The translations under genes were made by a program, and so were the position numbers. The notes under the pieces are model-generated. The model saw only the letters and a list, made by a program, of their open reading frames with translations. It ran no database searches and was not told the origin of the DNA. From assembly GCF_023115465.1 (NCBI RefSeq), contig NZ_CP096034.1:2418001-2482000 (forward strand): a stretch of 64,000 nt of DNA, given 5' to 3'. Origin of the DNA: Gottfriedia acidiceleris. Lineage in GTDB: Bacteria; Bacillota; Bacilli; Bacillales; Bacillaceae_G. Positions 35,653-46,383 of the stretch are shown here, piece by piece. Within the stretch, counting starts at the first letter, position 1. Every line of letters begins with the position of its first letter.

Positions 35653-38600
35653 TTATTTCTTGATGGTTGTTGCAACGCTTGTATTGCCAGCTTTATCTTT
35701 TGCAGTGATTGTGAAGGTTGTGCCATCACGTTGTTTGGCAAATTTCACTGTGAATTGGCCTGATTGGTTTGTTGTTGCTGTTCCAACCACTTTTTTGCCA
35801 ACTTTCACTGTGATCACTGAACCTTTTTCTGCTTTACCAGTAATCGAAGTTGATGTCGCTTTGACGATGACTGGTTTTGCAGGTGCCGTTTTATCAATGA
35901 CCGTGACAGTTGTTGCTTTGCTGCTATTTCCAGCAGCGTCTTTTGCGATTACTTTTAGAATCGTTCCTGCTTTTTGAACTGGAATGGTAATCGAGAATGT
36001 ACCAGTACTTGTTGCTTTTACACTTCCGATGACTTTTGTGCCAACTAGGACTGTCACTGTTGCACCAGCTTCAGTTTTACCAGTTACCACTTTGTCAGAG
36101 TCTTTCACCACTTTCACCACTGGTGCATTAGGTGCGATCACATCTTTGACAATGACTGTCGTCTTCGCACTTTCATTGCTAGATGCATCCGTTGCGCTGA
36201 CAAGAATCTTCGTTCCTGCTGCTTGTTTAGCGATCTTAATAGTGAAATCGCCAGTTGAACTCGCTGTCGCTTCCCCAATGACCTTTGTGCCAATTTTCGC
36301 CACCACGTGAGAACCTTTTTCTGCTTTCCCAACAATCGTTGTCGAAGTATTCGTCACTGCATTCACAATTGGAGCGATTGGCGCTGTGATGTCTTTAAAG
36401 GTAACATGAATCGTATGCTGAGCAGTTACATGTTTTAACGTGAAGGTGTTTCCTTCGATTGCTACTTTATCGCCATCAACGGTTAAGGTGTCAATGACAT
36501 AGCCGTTTTCTGGTGTGATCACAAACGTTTGATCTGTGCCATAAAACATGTTGACGTTTCCGTTTGGTGTAATTGAACCATGAGCATCTGCTGAAACCGT
36601 CATCTTGTACACGATTTGCTTAAAGGTCACATCAATCGTATGATTAGCTGTTACATTTGTGAACATGTAACTGTTATCAACTGGTGTAATCTTCACACCG
36701 TCTACTTTTAGTGTTGCAATTTCATAGCCTTCGTTTGGTGTGATTGTAAATGGTTGGTTATCACCATGTTTCACTTCCACCCATCCGTTAGGGCTGATCG
36801 TTCCATTTGTGTCAGTTGTGACACTGATTAAATGAGCAAGCTCATCGCTGATGAAAATCGTGAATTTTGCATCAACATAGTTCGGTGCTGAAAGGGTAAA
36901 CCCATACACATCGACTGCTTGGAAAAGCGAGCGGTCGACAAATGTAATACCTGTCGCACTAAGTGTATATTTGCTTGAATCAACCACTTCACCGTTTAAC
37001 GTAAGAACTGGATTAGCATTCAGCCAATCTTGGCTTGATGCAAAGTTAATCGTAATTGGTGTGGTTTCTTGCACATACGCAATTTTTGAGTTCAAGGTTG
37101 GCGGATTTAACTTCACCACTTGTGTAACCGTTGTATCTGGGTAGCAATACGCTTTCAACACAACCGGTACATTTCCTTGCGCAGGGAATGCTGAACCTGG
37201 AAGTGTCATCGTGATCGCACTAGCGGTCGACGAAATCGTTGAGTCACCTTTCACCGATACGCCTCCGACTGTAATATCACCTGAAGCAGCTTTTGTTGCG
37301 TTTGCCCATCTTGTGTTTTCTGCTGTATTTGGCACTTTGATCACAACTTGTTTTCCGACTCCGCTTGTTGTAACAGTTGGAGTTGGCGCTGGTCGTTGAA
37401 CAAAAGCTTGTGTAATACTAACAGTTGCAAAGTAAGGTGAGACAAAATTAATCGTTTTGTTTCCTGCTGCTGTATTGGATTGAGTTGCATAGCCATCAAT
37501 CGTGACACTTCCAGCAACGCTTGTCACATACGGTTTCACAGATGTGTTGTTAAATTTGACATCTCCGTTGTCCGTTGTGGTTTCGGTTGTTGCACCAACG
37601 AATAAAGAACTTCTCCATAACGGATTGTCTGCACCAGACATTGTGTAGGTAACAGTGTCCCCATATTGTGGCGTTCCACTTGGTGCGCTTAGTGTTAAAA
37701 CAGGTGCTGGTTGTGGTGTGACCGTAATCGATACATTGTTATCAGCATAACCAGAAGCTGTAACCGTGAAAGTTTTTGCGACTGCACCGCCACCGTTTGT
37801 TCTCACTAAATCATAAGGAATTGTGATCGTTCCGGCTGTTTCATCGATTGCGATACGCGTTTTAACGGTTGATCCGAATTTAATCGTCCCGCTCGTTTTC
37901 ATCGCGTTAATCCAATCAGATGCCTTTGTGCCAGGAGTGAAGTTCAACACTAAATCTTGTCCAGCGTAAATGGTTCCTGCTGGTTTTGTTAAGGTAATGC
38001 CTTGTTTGTAAAGTGGTTGATCCACTTTCACCGTTTGATAATTTGTTGCCATCACGCTAACCGATACTAACCCTGGTGTTGTCATGAGTGACTTAGGAAT
38101 TATGATTGGCGTATTTGGTGCGCCTACTGTAATGTTATTCGCAGCAAAATCCGCTTTTTTAATAACGTTATTTCCAATTTGAATCGCTGTAATGGCATCT
38201 CGCCACTGCTGTGTATCGTTTGTTCCCCCAGCTGTGATGCTGATTGGATTTGTATTGCTGTCGTCAAAATAACGATTCGTCTCTGATGTCAGCGTTGGTG
38301 CTGGATTCGCATTAATCCGTTGAGAGAACGTATAGGAATCATAATCCTTCGCTTCGACAACGATTTTCCAATCAAAGAATGTTCCATTGTTATTAATCGA
38401 AGGTGTCGTAAATACACCTGCTGGAATCGTAAAATTAAACGTCGTTTGGTTTGCTGGCGTAATCACGTTAAAGAGTGACTGAAGTTCAGTTCCTGTATAC
38501 GTTTTTGCCACCGCGCCGCTTGGGTCTGTTACCGTAATTTTGTTGATGTTTGGCATCCAAACATCACGGTAGTGAGCCGCTGTTGAGCCTGTACCGTCTG

Positions 38601-41600
38601 CACGCGTAAAGGTTAGTGGTTTTCCGATTGTTGTCACGTTATTCGGTGCAAGAAGACTGAAAGAATTCCCTGCGCCATTCGTCATTTTAAATTTCATGAA
38701 GCGGTCCATATAACCTGGTGCTTTAAAGCGAATCGTGTGAACGCCACTTGTTTGGAACAACGATGGGTCCATTTCGAATTGTCCTTTGCTTGACACGACT
38801 TTATCTTGAATGGAATTCACAACCACTCCATTATACGTGTTTGTAGCAGACTTACGATCCACCCCATCAATCTGAATTTGCCCGCCAGTTCCGTCAATCG
38901 CTGCGCGATAAGCCGCATCATCGATTTGGGTTAAGGTCGTCACCCCTGTACTAACGTCTGGTGCTTTGTAAGCAACCGAGAACAATTGGAACGGATTCAC
39001 TTTACCAAAATAGACACTCGCTACGCTGTCGCTTGTTTTCATGTAAGGAACAGGCTTGATGACGCTATTAAAGGCTGTTAAATCAGAACCACTTGGAATC
39101 GTCGCAAAGCCAGTCAGTGTTAAATCAGCACTTGTTTTTGTTGTTGCCGTTAAGTTCGCTGCATTAGGTGCTGTATCGTTGATTTTGCCAAAGTTTTTAA
39201 TGATGTACTCAAAATCCGAGTAATCGATACTACCATCGAAGTTTAAATCGGCATTTCGTGTTACCGTTGATGGTGTTGCGACATAATCGTTATACGCACG
39301 AGATTCCGCTTCGATGTCTTTCATATCGATGACATTATCATTGTTAACATCCCCGGCAAGCATGATTGCGCGTGGAACGCTATATCTTCCGCCCGCCGCG
39401 TAGCCATATTGACCTGCTGCATTAACAGCCAGTGTGCCGTAGTATGTGAAATGTCCCGGTGTTTTCATCGTGAAATTGTACGGTTTTGTTCCTGCTTGCA
39501 ATGGCATTTTGGTTGTAAATAAGCCATTTTGTATTAATCCTTGATTGTCTGACGAAGAGGATGCTGTTGGGTCTTGCGCCACTGGTAAAGTGAAGCTTTC
39601 GCCACCTGCGTTTGGATCTTCGAATCGAATCTCGGCACCACTGTTTTCTGCCGTAAGTGGTGTTGAACGACCGTAGGTAGGAGACGTTGGATTGTTTTGG
39701 AATCCTTCTGGTCGAATGTCTCCAGTGACCATCGCGCCACCTTTGACAAATACATGTTTGTCTTGGAAAATCGGAATGCGGTCTATGCCAGTTGTGCCAT
39801 TTTGATACGTTGTAATGAATGGGATATTCCCACTTCCTTGAAGCCAAATCGTATCAAGACCAGTATCATTTACCACTTTGTACGTGATGTCTAAAATCGG
39901 CATTTCTTGTGCAACACCGTTTTGTAACGTATCACTTGTATTTAACACACCTTGTGCTTTCACATTATCTGGTAAGTTGAAATGAACAATCATGTCGCTG
40001 TTTACATCTTTATCGAGCACAATCCAGTTTTTATCCGCTAGAATGCCTTTTGATTGCAAGAAAGCTTTATAAGCTGGGCTGAAATCGATATTTGTTCTGT
40101 CTGCAAAATCAAATTCGTCTAAGAAGAAATTCGCCCCGACTAGGTTTTTCGGATATTTAATCGACAAGGTCGATTGGAAATTGTCTCCTTGACCGACTAA
40201 TGTTTTGTTTGCAAGGAACGAAGGGTCAATGCCGTTTAACGTGGTTGAACCCGGAGAGTCAAGACGTTTAAAACGGTTGATCGAGTATTCATTCCCTTTT
40301 TTCACGAAGTAATAATAGCGACCTTGCGTTTCTAAGTTCCCCGCAAATGAATAATCTTCTGGGTAAATACGGAACTGTGTTCCAAACATTTCTTTTTGTG
40401 GGTCTTTCGTTGTATTGACAAGATCCTCTTTTGAAATCCCGAATTTAAAGTTACCGTCTGCCTCCATGTCGATAAAGTAGTTAACATACGGTGCAGAGTT
40501 CGAATCGCCAAGCATCCCGTCAATTCGACCTAATGATTGACTCACGTTTGTATCCGTGTCGTAATTTGGTGGCTTTGGAACCGCTGTATCTTTCCCAACG
40601 TTTTTCATATAGTCAACGTTCGAATCATATGCTTTTCCAGAAAACCATTTTAATGCACCATTGGTGGATGGACCATCTGGGTCAATTTCGTAAATACCAG
40701 GTTGACTATTTGCATCCATTTCCATCGTCGGCGGGGTGTTATCAACATACACACTGCTGTTTAATTCATACAGATGACCAGTCGTCGCATCTAACGCACG
40801 CGCTTGAACGATGTAACCGCCTTCATCTGTGATTTTTGGTGTCGACGATTGTTGGGACAATTTCAACGTAAGGTTTGGATCATCCTTTGAAATCGGTGTG
40901 GTATACGGATAATACGAACCATTGGTTAAGAATGGAATATAGCTAAGATTTCCAAGGCTGAGTGAGTTCGTGTTGACCGTTGTGAGATAACCGATATAAT
41001 TTTTTCCTGTGACGTCCATGAGATAAAGTCTTAGGCCGTAGACTGGATCAAGCGGACTCTTTACACGTAATTCTGCATAAGACTGTGGAAGCACAGCGAA
41101 TGTGTTCGGATTAAAGTTTTTGTTTCCGGTTAACGTAATCGCTTTCCGTTGGACACGGAAATCAACCCCTCTGCTTTGAACATTGATGGCAAGAGGTAAG
41201 CGGTACGTTTCTGACGGGCTTGCTTGGTTCACGAAGTTCACATATGCCTCGTAGTAACCACTTGCGGCTGAATCTGGTGCAGTGAAGGTTGCCACAACGT
41301 GAACGGTTTGTCCTGCTGGCACTGTGATGGATGTTACGGGAGTACCTGGTGCAGAAGCATTCGCTAAGGACACTTTTGCTCCTTCAGAAGCTCCGTCTCT
41401 TCCATCTTTTACATAAGAATCTTTAAAGAAAACACTTGATGAATCAAAGGTTTTCGCTGATGTTCCGTTGTTTGTAATATACAAATCACCCGATTTTGAG
41501 ACGGAACCGTCTACTTGGCGAGGTGTATAACCGAATGAAAAACTACCAGTCGTATTCGGAATGGATACATAGTTGTTTGTGACGGTATCATCCATAGATG

Positions 41601-43887
41601 TACGGGATTGGATGTAATCTTTTACTTTAAAGAGCATATCTGAATGAACCGCTTGGTACGGATCACTTTTCCCTGAACCGACTTGGAACAAGCTATATTG
41701 TTGTGCAAGATTGTCTGATGTTTCCATTAACGCAACTTTCACATCTTCTGGTTTGTAGTTTGGATGAGATGCTAAAATCAACGCTGCCATACCAGCTACG
41801 TGAGGCGTTGCCATGGATGTACCTGACATCGATTGGTAAGCCGTTGAATAGTCTGTATTCGTTGGCGATGCAATGTCAAAAGGTGCTGCTGAGTACACAT
41901 CGACACCTGGTGCGACAAGATCCGGTTTAATTGCAAGTGAACCAGTGACAGGGCCTGTTGAACTGAAATCAGCTAATTTGTTTCCGCCCATTGTAAAGTT
42001 TCCAGCATTCGAAATCGATACGGTTTTAATTGCGCCTGCTTTGAATTGATTATAGAAATTCGTTCCATCTTCTTTGTTGATTTGAAGCGTATAAAGGGTA
42101 TTATTCCCTGGCCCGAAGAAGAATGGATAATATCCTTGATCATCAAAAATGAGTGCTGGATTGTCCGTTGGATTCCACATAATCATCGCTTTCGCGTGAG
42201 CTTCTTTTGCGTATTGAGCCAATGCGTTTGGTGCACCTGCTCCACGCTTTACTAAGACAACTTTGTTGGTCACATCGACACCTTTATTTTTGACCGAGGT
42301 GTACCATTCAGGTGTACCGTATCCAACATCTACGATGTCAAACGGAGTGGAACCACTGATTTTTGTATCGCTATCTGAAAATTCTTTACTAAGTAAGCGT
42401 GTATTGAACGATAACACTTCGCTGTTATTTGGTGCGAATGAATGGATATCAAACGTTGGAATTGGTTTTGGGAACGTCATCGCCCCAACGGTAATGGCTT
42501 TTGGCGCAGCACCAGGCGTTCCAATCGATCCAACACCAGGACCTGAATTTCCAGCCGCGATCACAGCCGTTACACCAAGGTCTGTCACGTTATTAATCGC
42601 AACCGCGTTTGATGACAATGAATCATTTATATTTGACCCAAGTGACAAGTTGATGACTTGACAACCATCACGGTAAGACTGTTCAATTCCAGCGATGACA
42701 TCTTCATCACTACCTCCGTGAGGACCTAGTACACGATAACCATATAATTGGACTTCAGGTGCAACGCCTCTTAACGCATAAGGAGAATTGTTTCGAGAAT
42801 CCCCTGCAATCGTACCGGATACATGGGTACCATGTGATGTAATGTATTCATGATAGTCGTCTGGAAAATATGGATCACGCTGTTCAGGCGGTAGCGCATC
42901 GTTCGCATTTTTTGCTGCAAGCCAATCCGCGTAAACGGTTTCCATCGGATCATTGTCGTCGTCGACGAAATCATGTCCACCTTGGTAAAGATCTTTTAAG
43001 TCTGGGTGATTGTAGTCAATCCCTGTATCAATAACCCCTACTTTCACGCCCTTACCCGTTACCCCTTCGTTTTGAAGGTCGTGGATTTTTAACCAATCAA
43101 GTACTGGCGTTTCACCTGATTGAGAACCTTCTGGTCCAGGTGATGGAATCGAACCTGCTAATGGTTTAATGGTATTTTTTGACGCAGGCGACTGAACAGA
43201 AGATGTCGTTTTCGTCGTTGTTTGACGAGAGAATGTTGGTAAAACATTCGGGTTCGTTGATTCTTTTTGGATGACGCCATCTCCTGTTGCACTTGACGCG
43301 GCATCAATATTCTTTGTCGATGGGATCGGTGCATACTGAACGTTTAGATAGACACTTTTGACAAATGGTTGTGCTAACAGGCTGGTTAACGATGCTTTTG
43401 GAATCTTTACAGCAATCCCATTGAATACATCCGTATATTCTCTACCTGTTTTAATCGAATTGGTTTCACCAGTCGCTTTTAATCGTTTCGATTCACTACT
43501 GATGAAACTCTTAAAGTCGCTATGATTTTGACTCACAACCTCTTTGGCACTTTCCAGAGTGACTGGCGTGCTTTGTTGGTTGATTCCGACACCTGACTTA
43601 CTGCTTTTTTGCTGATTCAATAGTTGAATCGCAGCTGGATCAGCGTCAAATTGAACGATGACGTCCAATACATCCGTTTTTTCCACCGAACTCGGAGAAA
43701 ATTTTAGTTTTTGCGCATACAAGTTTGCCAAATTTTGCGTTGCCGAGTCGACAGTCATCGGACTAATAGTTTTGTTTGTCGTACCACTTCCGCCAGTCAT
43801 CGCATAGGTAGGAAGTACATTACCAATCAGCATCAAACTAGCAAACGAAACGGTCTTAACGGTCTTTTTCACTTTTTTACGCTTCAT
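35653..43887 (-). CDS. Giant secreted S8 subtilase with cohesin-like, dockerin and adhesin-like repeat modules
   Basis: The 2744-residue chain starts with a signal peptide (about 1-30) and an I9-like propeptide (75-185). The S8 domain has Asp287, His352 (SHGTHVSG), Asn447 and Ser691 (SGTSMATPHVAG), with an inserted PA domain. Fn3_5 and Ig-like domains follow, then a cohesin-like domain (about 1240-1380). A dockerin lies mid-chain at about 1510-1575 (DVNNDNVIDMKD, DLNFDGSIDYSD). The rest is a string of about 90-residue beta modules (DUF1533/HbpA-like), two TPNGNV-type repeats (about 2350-2490) and three C-terminal Big_6-like Ig domains sharing the VTGKTEAGATV/ITGKAEKGSVI pattern. No LPXTG or SLH anchor is visible. 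Longer than any subtilase I know in B. subtilis. Confidence 0.93.
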   Translation of the reverse strand: MKRKKVKKTVKTVSFASLMLIGNVLPTYAMTGGSGTTNKTISPMTVDSATQNLANLYAQKLKFSPSSVEKTDVLDVIVQFDADPAAIQLLNQQKSSKSGVGINQQSTPVTLESAKEVVSQNHSDFKSFISSESKRLKATGETNSIKTGREYTDVFNGIAVKIPKASLTSLLAQPFVKSVYLNVQYAPIPSTKNIDAASSATGDGVIQKESTNPNVLPTFSRQTTTKTTSSVQSPASKNTIKPLAGSIPSPGPEGSQSGETPVLDWLKIHDLQNEGVTGKGVKVGVIDTGIDYNHPDLKDLYQGGHDFVDDDNDPMETVYADWLAAKNANDALPPEQRDPYFPDDYHEYITSHGTHVSGTIAGDSRNNSPYALRGVAPEVQLYGYRVLGPHGGSDEDVIAGIEQSYRDGCQVINLSLGSNINDSLSSNAVAINNVTDLGVTAVIAAGNSGPGVGSIGTPGAAPKAITVGAMTFPKPIPTFDIHSFAPNNSEVLSFNTRLLSKEFSDSDTKISGSTPFDIVDVGYGTPEWYTSVKNKGVDVTNKVVLVKRGAGAPNALAQYAKEAHAKAMIMWNPTDNPALIFDDQGYYPFFFGPGNNTLYTLQINKEDGTNFYNQFKAGAIKTVSISNAGNFTMGGNKLADFSSTGPVTGSLAIKPDLVAPGVDVYSAAPFDIASPTNTDYSTAYQSMSGTSMATPHVAGMAALILASHPNYKPEDVKVALMETSDNLAQQYSLFQVGSGKSDPYQAVHSDMLFKVKDYIQSRTSMDDTVTNNYVSIPNTTGSFSFGYTPRQVDGSVSKSGDLYITNNGTSAKTFDSSSVFFKDSYVKDGRDGASEGAKVSLANASAPGTPVTSITVPAGQTVHVVATFTAPDSAASGYYEAYVNFVNQASPSETYRLPLAINVQSRGVDFRVQRKAITLTGNKNFNPNTFAVLPQSYAELRVKSPLDPVYGLRLYLMDVTGKNYIGYLTTVNTNSLSLGNLSYIPFLTNGSYYPYTTPISKDDPNLTLKLSQQSSTPKITDEGGYIVQARALDATTGHLYELNSSVYVDNTPPTMEMDANSQPGIYEIDPDGPSTNGALKWFSGKAYDSNVDYMKNVGKDTAVPKPPNYDTDTNVSQSLGRIDGMLGDSNSAPYVNYFIDMEADGNFKFGISKEDLVNTTKDPQKEMFGTQFRIYPEDYSFAGNLETQGRYYYFVKKGNEYSINRFKRLDSPGSTTLNGIDPSFLANKTLVGQGDNFQSTLSIKYPKNLVGANFFLDEFDFADRTNIDFSPAYKAFLQSKGILADKNWIVLDKDVNSDMIVHFNLPDNVKAQGVLNTSDTLQNGVAQEMPILDITYKVVNDTGLDTIWLQGSGNIPFITTYQNGTTGIDRIPIFQDKHVFVKGGAMVTGDIRPEGFQNNPTSPTYGRSTPLTAENSGAEIRFEDPNAGGESFTLPVAQDPTASSSSDNQGLIQNGLFTTKMPLQAGTKPYNFTMKTPGHFTYYGTLAVNAAGQYGYAAGGRYSVPRAIMLAGDVNNDNVIDMKDIEAESRAYNDYVATPSTVTRNADLNFDGSIDYSDFEYIIKNFGKINDTAPNAANLTATTKTSADLTLTGFATIPSGSDLTAFNSVIKPVPYMKTSDSVASVYFGKVNPFQLFSVAYKAPDVSTGVTTLTQIDDAAYRAAIDGTGGQIQIDGVDRKSATNTYNGVVVNSIQDKVVSSKGQFEMDPSLFQTSGVHTIRFKAPGYMDRFMKFKMTNGAGNSFSLLAPNNVTTIGKPLTFTRADGTGSTAAHYRDVWMPNINKITVTDPSGAVAKTYTGTELQSLFNVITPANQTTFNFTIPAGVFTTPSINNNGTFFDWKIVVEAKDYDSYTFSQRINANPAPTLTSETNRYFDDSNTNPISITAGGTNDTQQWRDAITAIQIGNNVIKKADFAANNITVGAPNTPIIIPKSLMTTPGLVSVSVMATNYQTVKVDQPLYKQGITLTKPAGTIYAGQDLVLNFTPGTKASDWINAMKTSGTIKFGSTVKTRIAIDETAGTITIPYDLVRTNGGGAVAKTFTVTASGYADNNVSITVTPQPAPVLTLSAPSGTPQYGDTVTYTMSGADNPLWRSSLFVGATTETTTDNGDVKFNNTSVKPYVTSVAGSVTIDGYATQSNTAAGNKTINFVSPYFATVSITQAFVQRPAPTPTVTTSGVGKQVVIKVPNTAENTRWANATKAASGDITVGGVSVKGDSTISSTASAITMTLPGSAFPAQGNVPVVLKAYCYPDTTVTQVVKLNPPTLNSKIAYVQETTPITINFASSQDWLNANPVLTLNGEVVDSSKYTLSATGITFVDRSLFQAVDVYGFTLSAPNYVDAKFTIFISDELAHLISVTTDTNGTISPNGWVEVKHGDNQPFTITPNEGYEIATLKVDGVKITPVDNSYMFTNVTANHTIDVTFKQIVYKMTVSADAHGSITPNGNVNMFYGTDQTFVITPENGYVIDTLTVDGDKVAIEGNTFTLKHVTAQHTIHVTFKDITAPIAPIVNAVTNTSTTIVGKAEKGSHVVAKIGTKVIGEATASSTGDFTIKIAKQAAGTKILVSATDASSNESAKTTVIVKDVIAPNAPVVKVVKDSDKVVTGKTEAGATVTVLVGTKVIGSVKATSTGTFSITIPVQKAGTILKVIAKDAAGNSSKATTVTVIDKTAPAKPVIVKATSTSITGKAEKGSVITVKVGKKVVGTATTNQSGQFTVKFAKQRDGTTFTITAKDKAGNTSVATTIKK

Positions 43888-44110
43888 CGTTGTGATGTCT
43901 CCTTCTTAATGAATATTAATTAGCATGAACTTTTGTCAAACCTAGAGGTAATACAACGTTTGATAGCATTGCACTACAATGCAAAGAACGAAAAAATCTT
44001 TTTTGTTTGTCTTTTACTAAACTTTTTTCTATACTTCATAAATTCCCCCCAAAAAATTAAAGTAACGTTGTAATTTCTAAAATATTCTTAAGATTTAAAA
44101 CGTTAAAATA

Positions 44111-44150
44111 ATTTTACAGTAATCTACAATTTTCGCATATTGGGGAATTC
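44111..44150 (-). promoter_or_regulatory. Promoter with proximal AATTCCCCAA box, S8 gene 3
   Basis: Minus strand: GAATTCCCCAA, then TATGCG, a 17-bp spacer and TAAAAT (44111-44116). It implies a 5' leader of about 215 bases, longer than for the other S8 genes. Confidence 0.65.
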
Positions 44151-44160
44151 ACTAATAATT

Positions 44161-44222
44161 TCTGACAAATATATGAATTAAATCTATTAATATCTGACAA
44201 TTATATTAATTAAATCTAATAA
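44161..44222. repeat. Two-copy direct repeat upstream of S8 gene 3
   Basis: A unit starting TCTGACAA and containing GAATTAAATCTA/TAATTAAATCTA occurs twice in tandem (44161-44192 and 44193-44222), between the proximal and distal CCCCAA boxes. A third TCTG follows. Confidence 0.55.
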
Positions 44223-44309
44223 TCTGCAGAAAACAGATGAAAATATTTAAAAATCGTACTAAAAAGCTCTAATCTTAAGGATTATTAAAAAATGCCTTTT
44301 AAAACTAAA

Positions 44310-44323
44310 TTTTGGGGAATTTA
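44310..44323 (-). promoter_or_regulatory. Distal AATTCCCCAA box, S8 gene 3
   Basis: TTTTGGGGAATTTA on the plus strand, 172 bp upstream of the proximal copy. The region 44324-44806 holds no gene I can support. Confidence 0.55.
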
Positions 44324-44806
44324 TTGTTTTTTAAAGAAAATACCCAAAACTTGTAATATTCCATATTTACAGTTGTAAAAGGAAATAAGCTTTCACGCAG
44401 TTTATCATCATTACTATTTAAATATGTATTTTTAATTGAATCCCCGATTCCTTTAGAAGTAAGAGTAAATGTCGTTATTAATTCATTATGTAATTTCATT
44501 GAGTAAGATAATTGGAGAAAATATTAGATTGGTAGTACATTTATTATCAGTAAAAGAAAGAAAACGAAAAAAATATATAATCATAGTTAAAAAGTAAATC
44601 TTTCATTTAAGAACAAAAGTGTAGAGATTACAGTACAAAAAAGGATAGATGTTGAGTTGATATTATTACTTATCATCTATCCATTCTCTTATAATCAAAT
44701 CTTTATTTAAATCCTACATCTTCGCTTGTAAATTAAATCAATTTGTTTCTAAACTATTACTCTTTCGAATCTTTTTTGAAAAATTGTCAGGATAAATCCA
44801 CAAAAA

Positions 44807-44831
44807 AACTAGCGATTTACCTACGCTAGTT
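44807..44831 (-). terminator. Terminator of the small membrane-anchored protein gene
   Basis: AACTAGCG and CGCTAGTT pair over 8 bp around a 9-base loop; the minus strand continues with a T-run. Confidence 0.8.
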
Positions 44832-44844
44832 ACCTCACTCTTTT

Positions 44845-45495
44845 TTATTCAACGATTTCACCTTTTTGCGTAATGTAGATGCCTTTTCGGTGATCATAGC
44901 TATCCGAATCGTAAAAAATGAACGTTAGAACAGGAAAATGATTGGTTTGAAGAACCGTTGATAAGGTTTTGATTTGTTTCATTTCGGACTGACGTTCTGT
45001 TTCCGTCAGTTTAAACCAGTCACGATCCATTTCAATCGATAAGACCCCAGAATACCCAGCGTCGTAATGAAGCGATTGCAAAGTCGGGATGTTCGGTCCG
45101 ACCGCTTCTTCTAGTTTCCGTTCCAGTGTCAGTGTTGCAGCCGGAAATAAGGAAGATATAGTTGCTTTGATTGGCTCCGCTTCGGTCGTTTTCCAAAATT
45201 CTACTGGATACAAATCCGCAAAGCCGCTTTCTTCATCTTGCGAGACGGATACGTCAAACTTGATTGTTGGACTCGCTTTTGGCGAAGCTGTTGCATAGTA
45301 ACCTGCTCCTTCTCCGTTATATTGAACGAGATTAATCGTGAATGGTTGATGATATTTTTTTTCGAGATAAGTTAACATCTGTTCCTTTTCTTTGAATTTC
45401 CCCACCGGTGTACCGGAAAACTTCGCAAACGTGTAGTACATAGTTCCTACGGCGACTAAGGCGATGATACATAGTAATAGTTTCCACACTTTCAT
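44845..45495 (-). CDS. Membrane-anchored protein of unknown function
   Basis: Residues 6-24 form one N-terminal membrane helix (LLLCIIALVAVGTMYYTFA). The remaining 190 residues have no Cys lipobox and should face outward. Visible patterns are KFKEKEQMLTYLEKKYHQPF, a form common in small secreted Bacillus proteins, and a hydrophobic end (FPVLTFIFYDSDSYDHRKGI). No family name can be given. It has its own terminator and lies between two protease loci without a shared promoter. Confidence 0.75.
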   Translation of the reverse strand: MKVWKLLLCIIALVAVGTMYYTFAKFSGTPVGKFKEKEQMLTYLEKKYHQPFTINLVQYNGEGAGYYATASPKASPTIKFDVSVSQDEESGFADLYPVEFWKTTEAEPIKATISSLFPAATLTLERKLEEAVGPNIPTLQSLHYDAGYSGVLSIEMDRDWFKLTETERQSEMKQIKTLSTVLQTNHFPVLTFIFYDSDSYDHRKGIYITQKGEIVE

Positions 45496-45544
45496 CCCAT
45501 CTCCCCCTTTGTTCCATCCTATTCCTTCCCGATCCTAACTAGAC

Positions 45545-46021
45545 TACTCTTCCAGTTTATCTTGATATAGTTTGGATGATACTGTGTTCCCCTGTCGTTG
45601 TGGAGAATAAGTTTTTGCACATCCTTTTCTTTTTGAACTGCTTGATAAACTGACTTTATAACGAATAAAGTCGGTGTATTTTCACTGATTTCATATGCAA
45701 TGATTCCATTGTTAAATAGATCTAATATTGCTAATAAGTGTTATTTCTCTTCTCTTACTTAAAAGGTAATTATGTCTGCAACCCACTTTTGATTTTATTT
45801 AGAAGCAAAATCTTTGTTTAATGGGTTTGGGGCTATGTTTTCTGGCTCTTTTAATCAATAATTATTAGTTAGGATATACTTTTCCACTTCTTAACCCAAA
45901 CATTAAGTTGTATGCAATGACGAATTTCTCTCGATAACTTTGGCTACCATTAACATACTTCATCACTGCTTTTAATTTAAATCTTCTGTATAGCTTTGAA
46001 ACTGTTGACCTTTTTAACCAT
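45545..46021 (-). pseudogene. Decayed IS3-family element (orfA and orfB scraps)
   Basis: The minus strand aligns by eye with the intact element at 57226-58509. The leader before the ATG and the orfA start (AAAAGCAGTGATGAAGTATG and neighbours) are nearly identical, then come deletions and stops. The orfB part reads LFNNGIIAYEISENTPTLFV and KDVQKLILHNDRGTQY, the DDE region with the D of HSD changed to HND. It is inactive. Confidence 0.75.
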
Positions 46022-46059
46022 AGAAAAACCCTCTACAAATCAAATTCATATCTCCATAT

Positions 46060-46116
46060 TTTCTCGACTAAAACTGCTGTTCCATATGCGACAATTTCAC
46101 TTAAATCGTTCTTCAT
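46060..46116 (-). pseudogene. C-terminal fragment of a YbjQ-like protein
   Basis: The frame [20 protein letters not shown] matches the last residues of the YbjQ protein at 58537 and runs straight into the IS3 remnant. Sequence just upstream (GTAAACAGACTC, TAAAAGTATT) is shared with 23323-23350. Confidence 0.6.
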
Positions 46117-46127
46117 GTAAACAGACT

Positions 46128-46352
46128 CTAAAAGTATTGATATACAATACTATACAATATACTCATTAAACTATCACTATCCCCAATGTGGTTAACTGCA
46201 GATATTAATGCTTTTTTAAAATCATTCTGATACTTCAAAGCACAATATTCAGATATCGCTATGGCTTCTTCTCCTACCCAACCTTCTCCAAGTTGAGTAA
46301 TTGCCTCAATATCAGAATGTTCTCTTTTTACAAGCTCTATTGCTTTCTCTAG
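46128..46352 (-). pseudogene. C-terminal fragment of an ADP-ribosylglycohydrolase
   Basis: The readable segment is ITQLGEGWVGEEAIAISEYC, then ALKYQNDFKKALISAVNHIG and DSDSLMSILYSIV. GEGWVGEEA and NHxGDSDS are the C-terminal metal-site motifs of DraG-type ADP-ribosylglycohydrolases. The N-terminal 200 or more residues are absent and the GAITGNILGA helix is altered. Confidence 0.6.
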
Positions 46353-46383
46353 ACTCCTATTGTCGAAACGGTATAATAAACGG

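Noticed and set aside
35660-36310. Long plus-strand ORFs opposite the C-terminal repeats of the 2744-residue protease
   Set aside because: They arise from the biased codon use of repeated Thr/Val-rich modules on the other strand and have no ribosome sites.
44305-44499. 64-codon minus-strand ORF containing the distal CCCCAA box
   Set aside because: No ribosome site precedes its ATG and nothing in it is recognised; the overlap with the regulatory box argues against coding.
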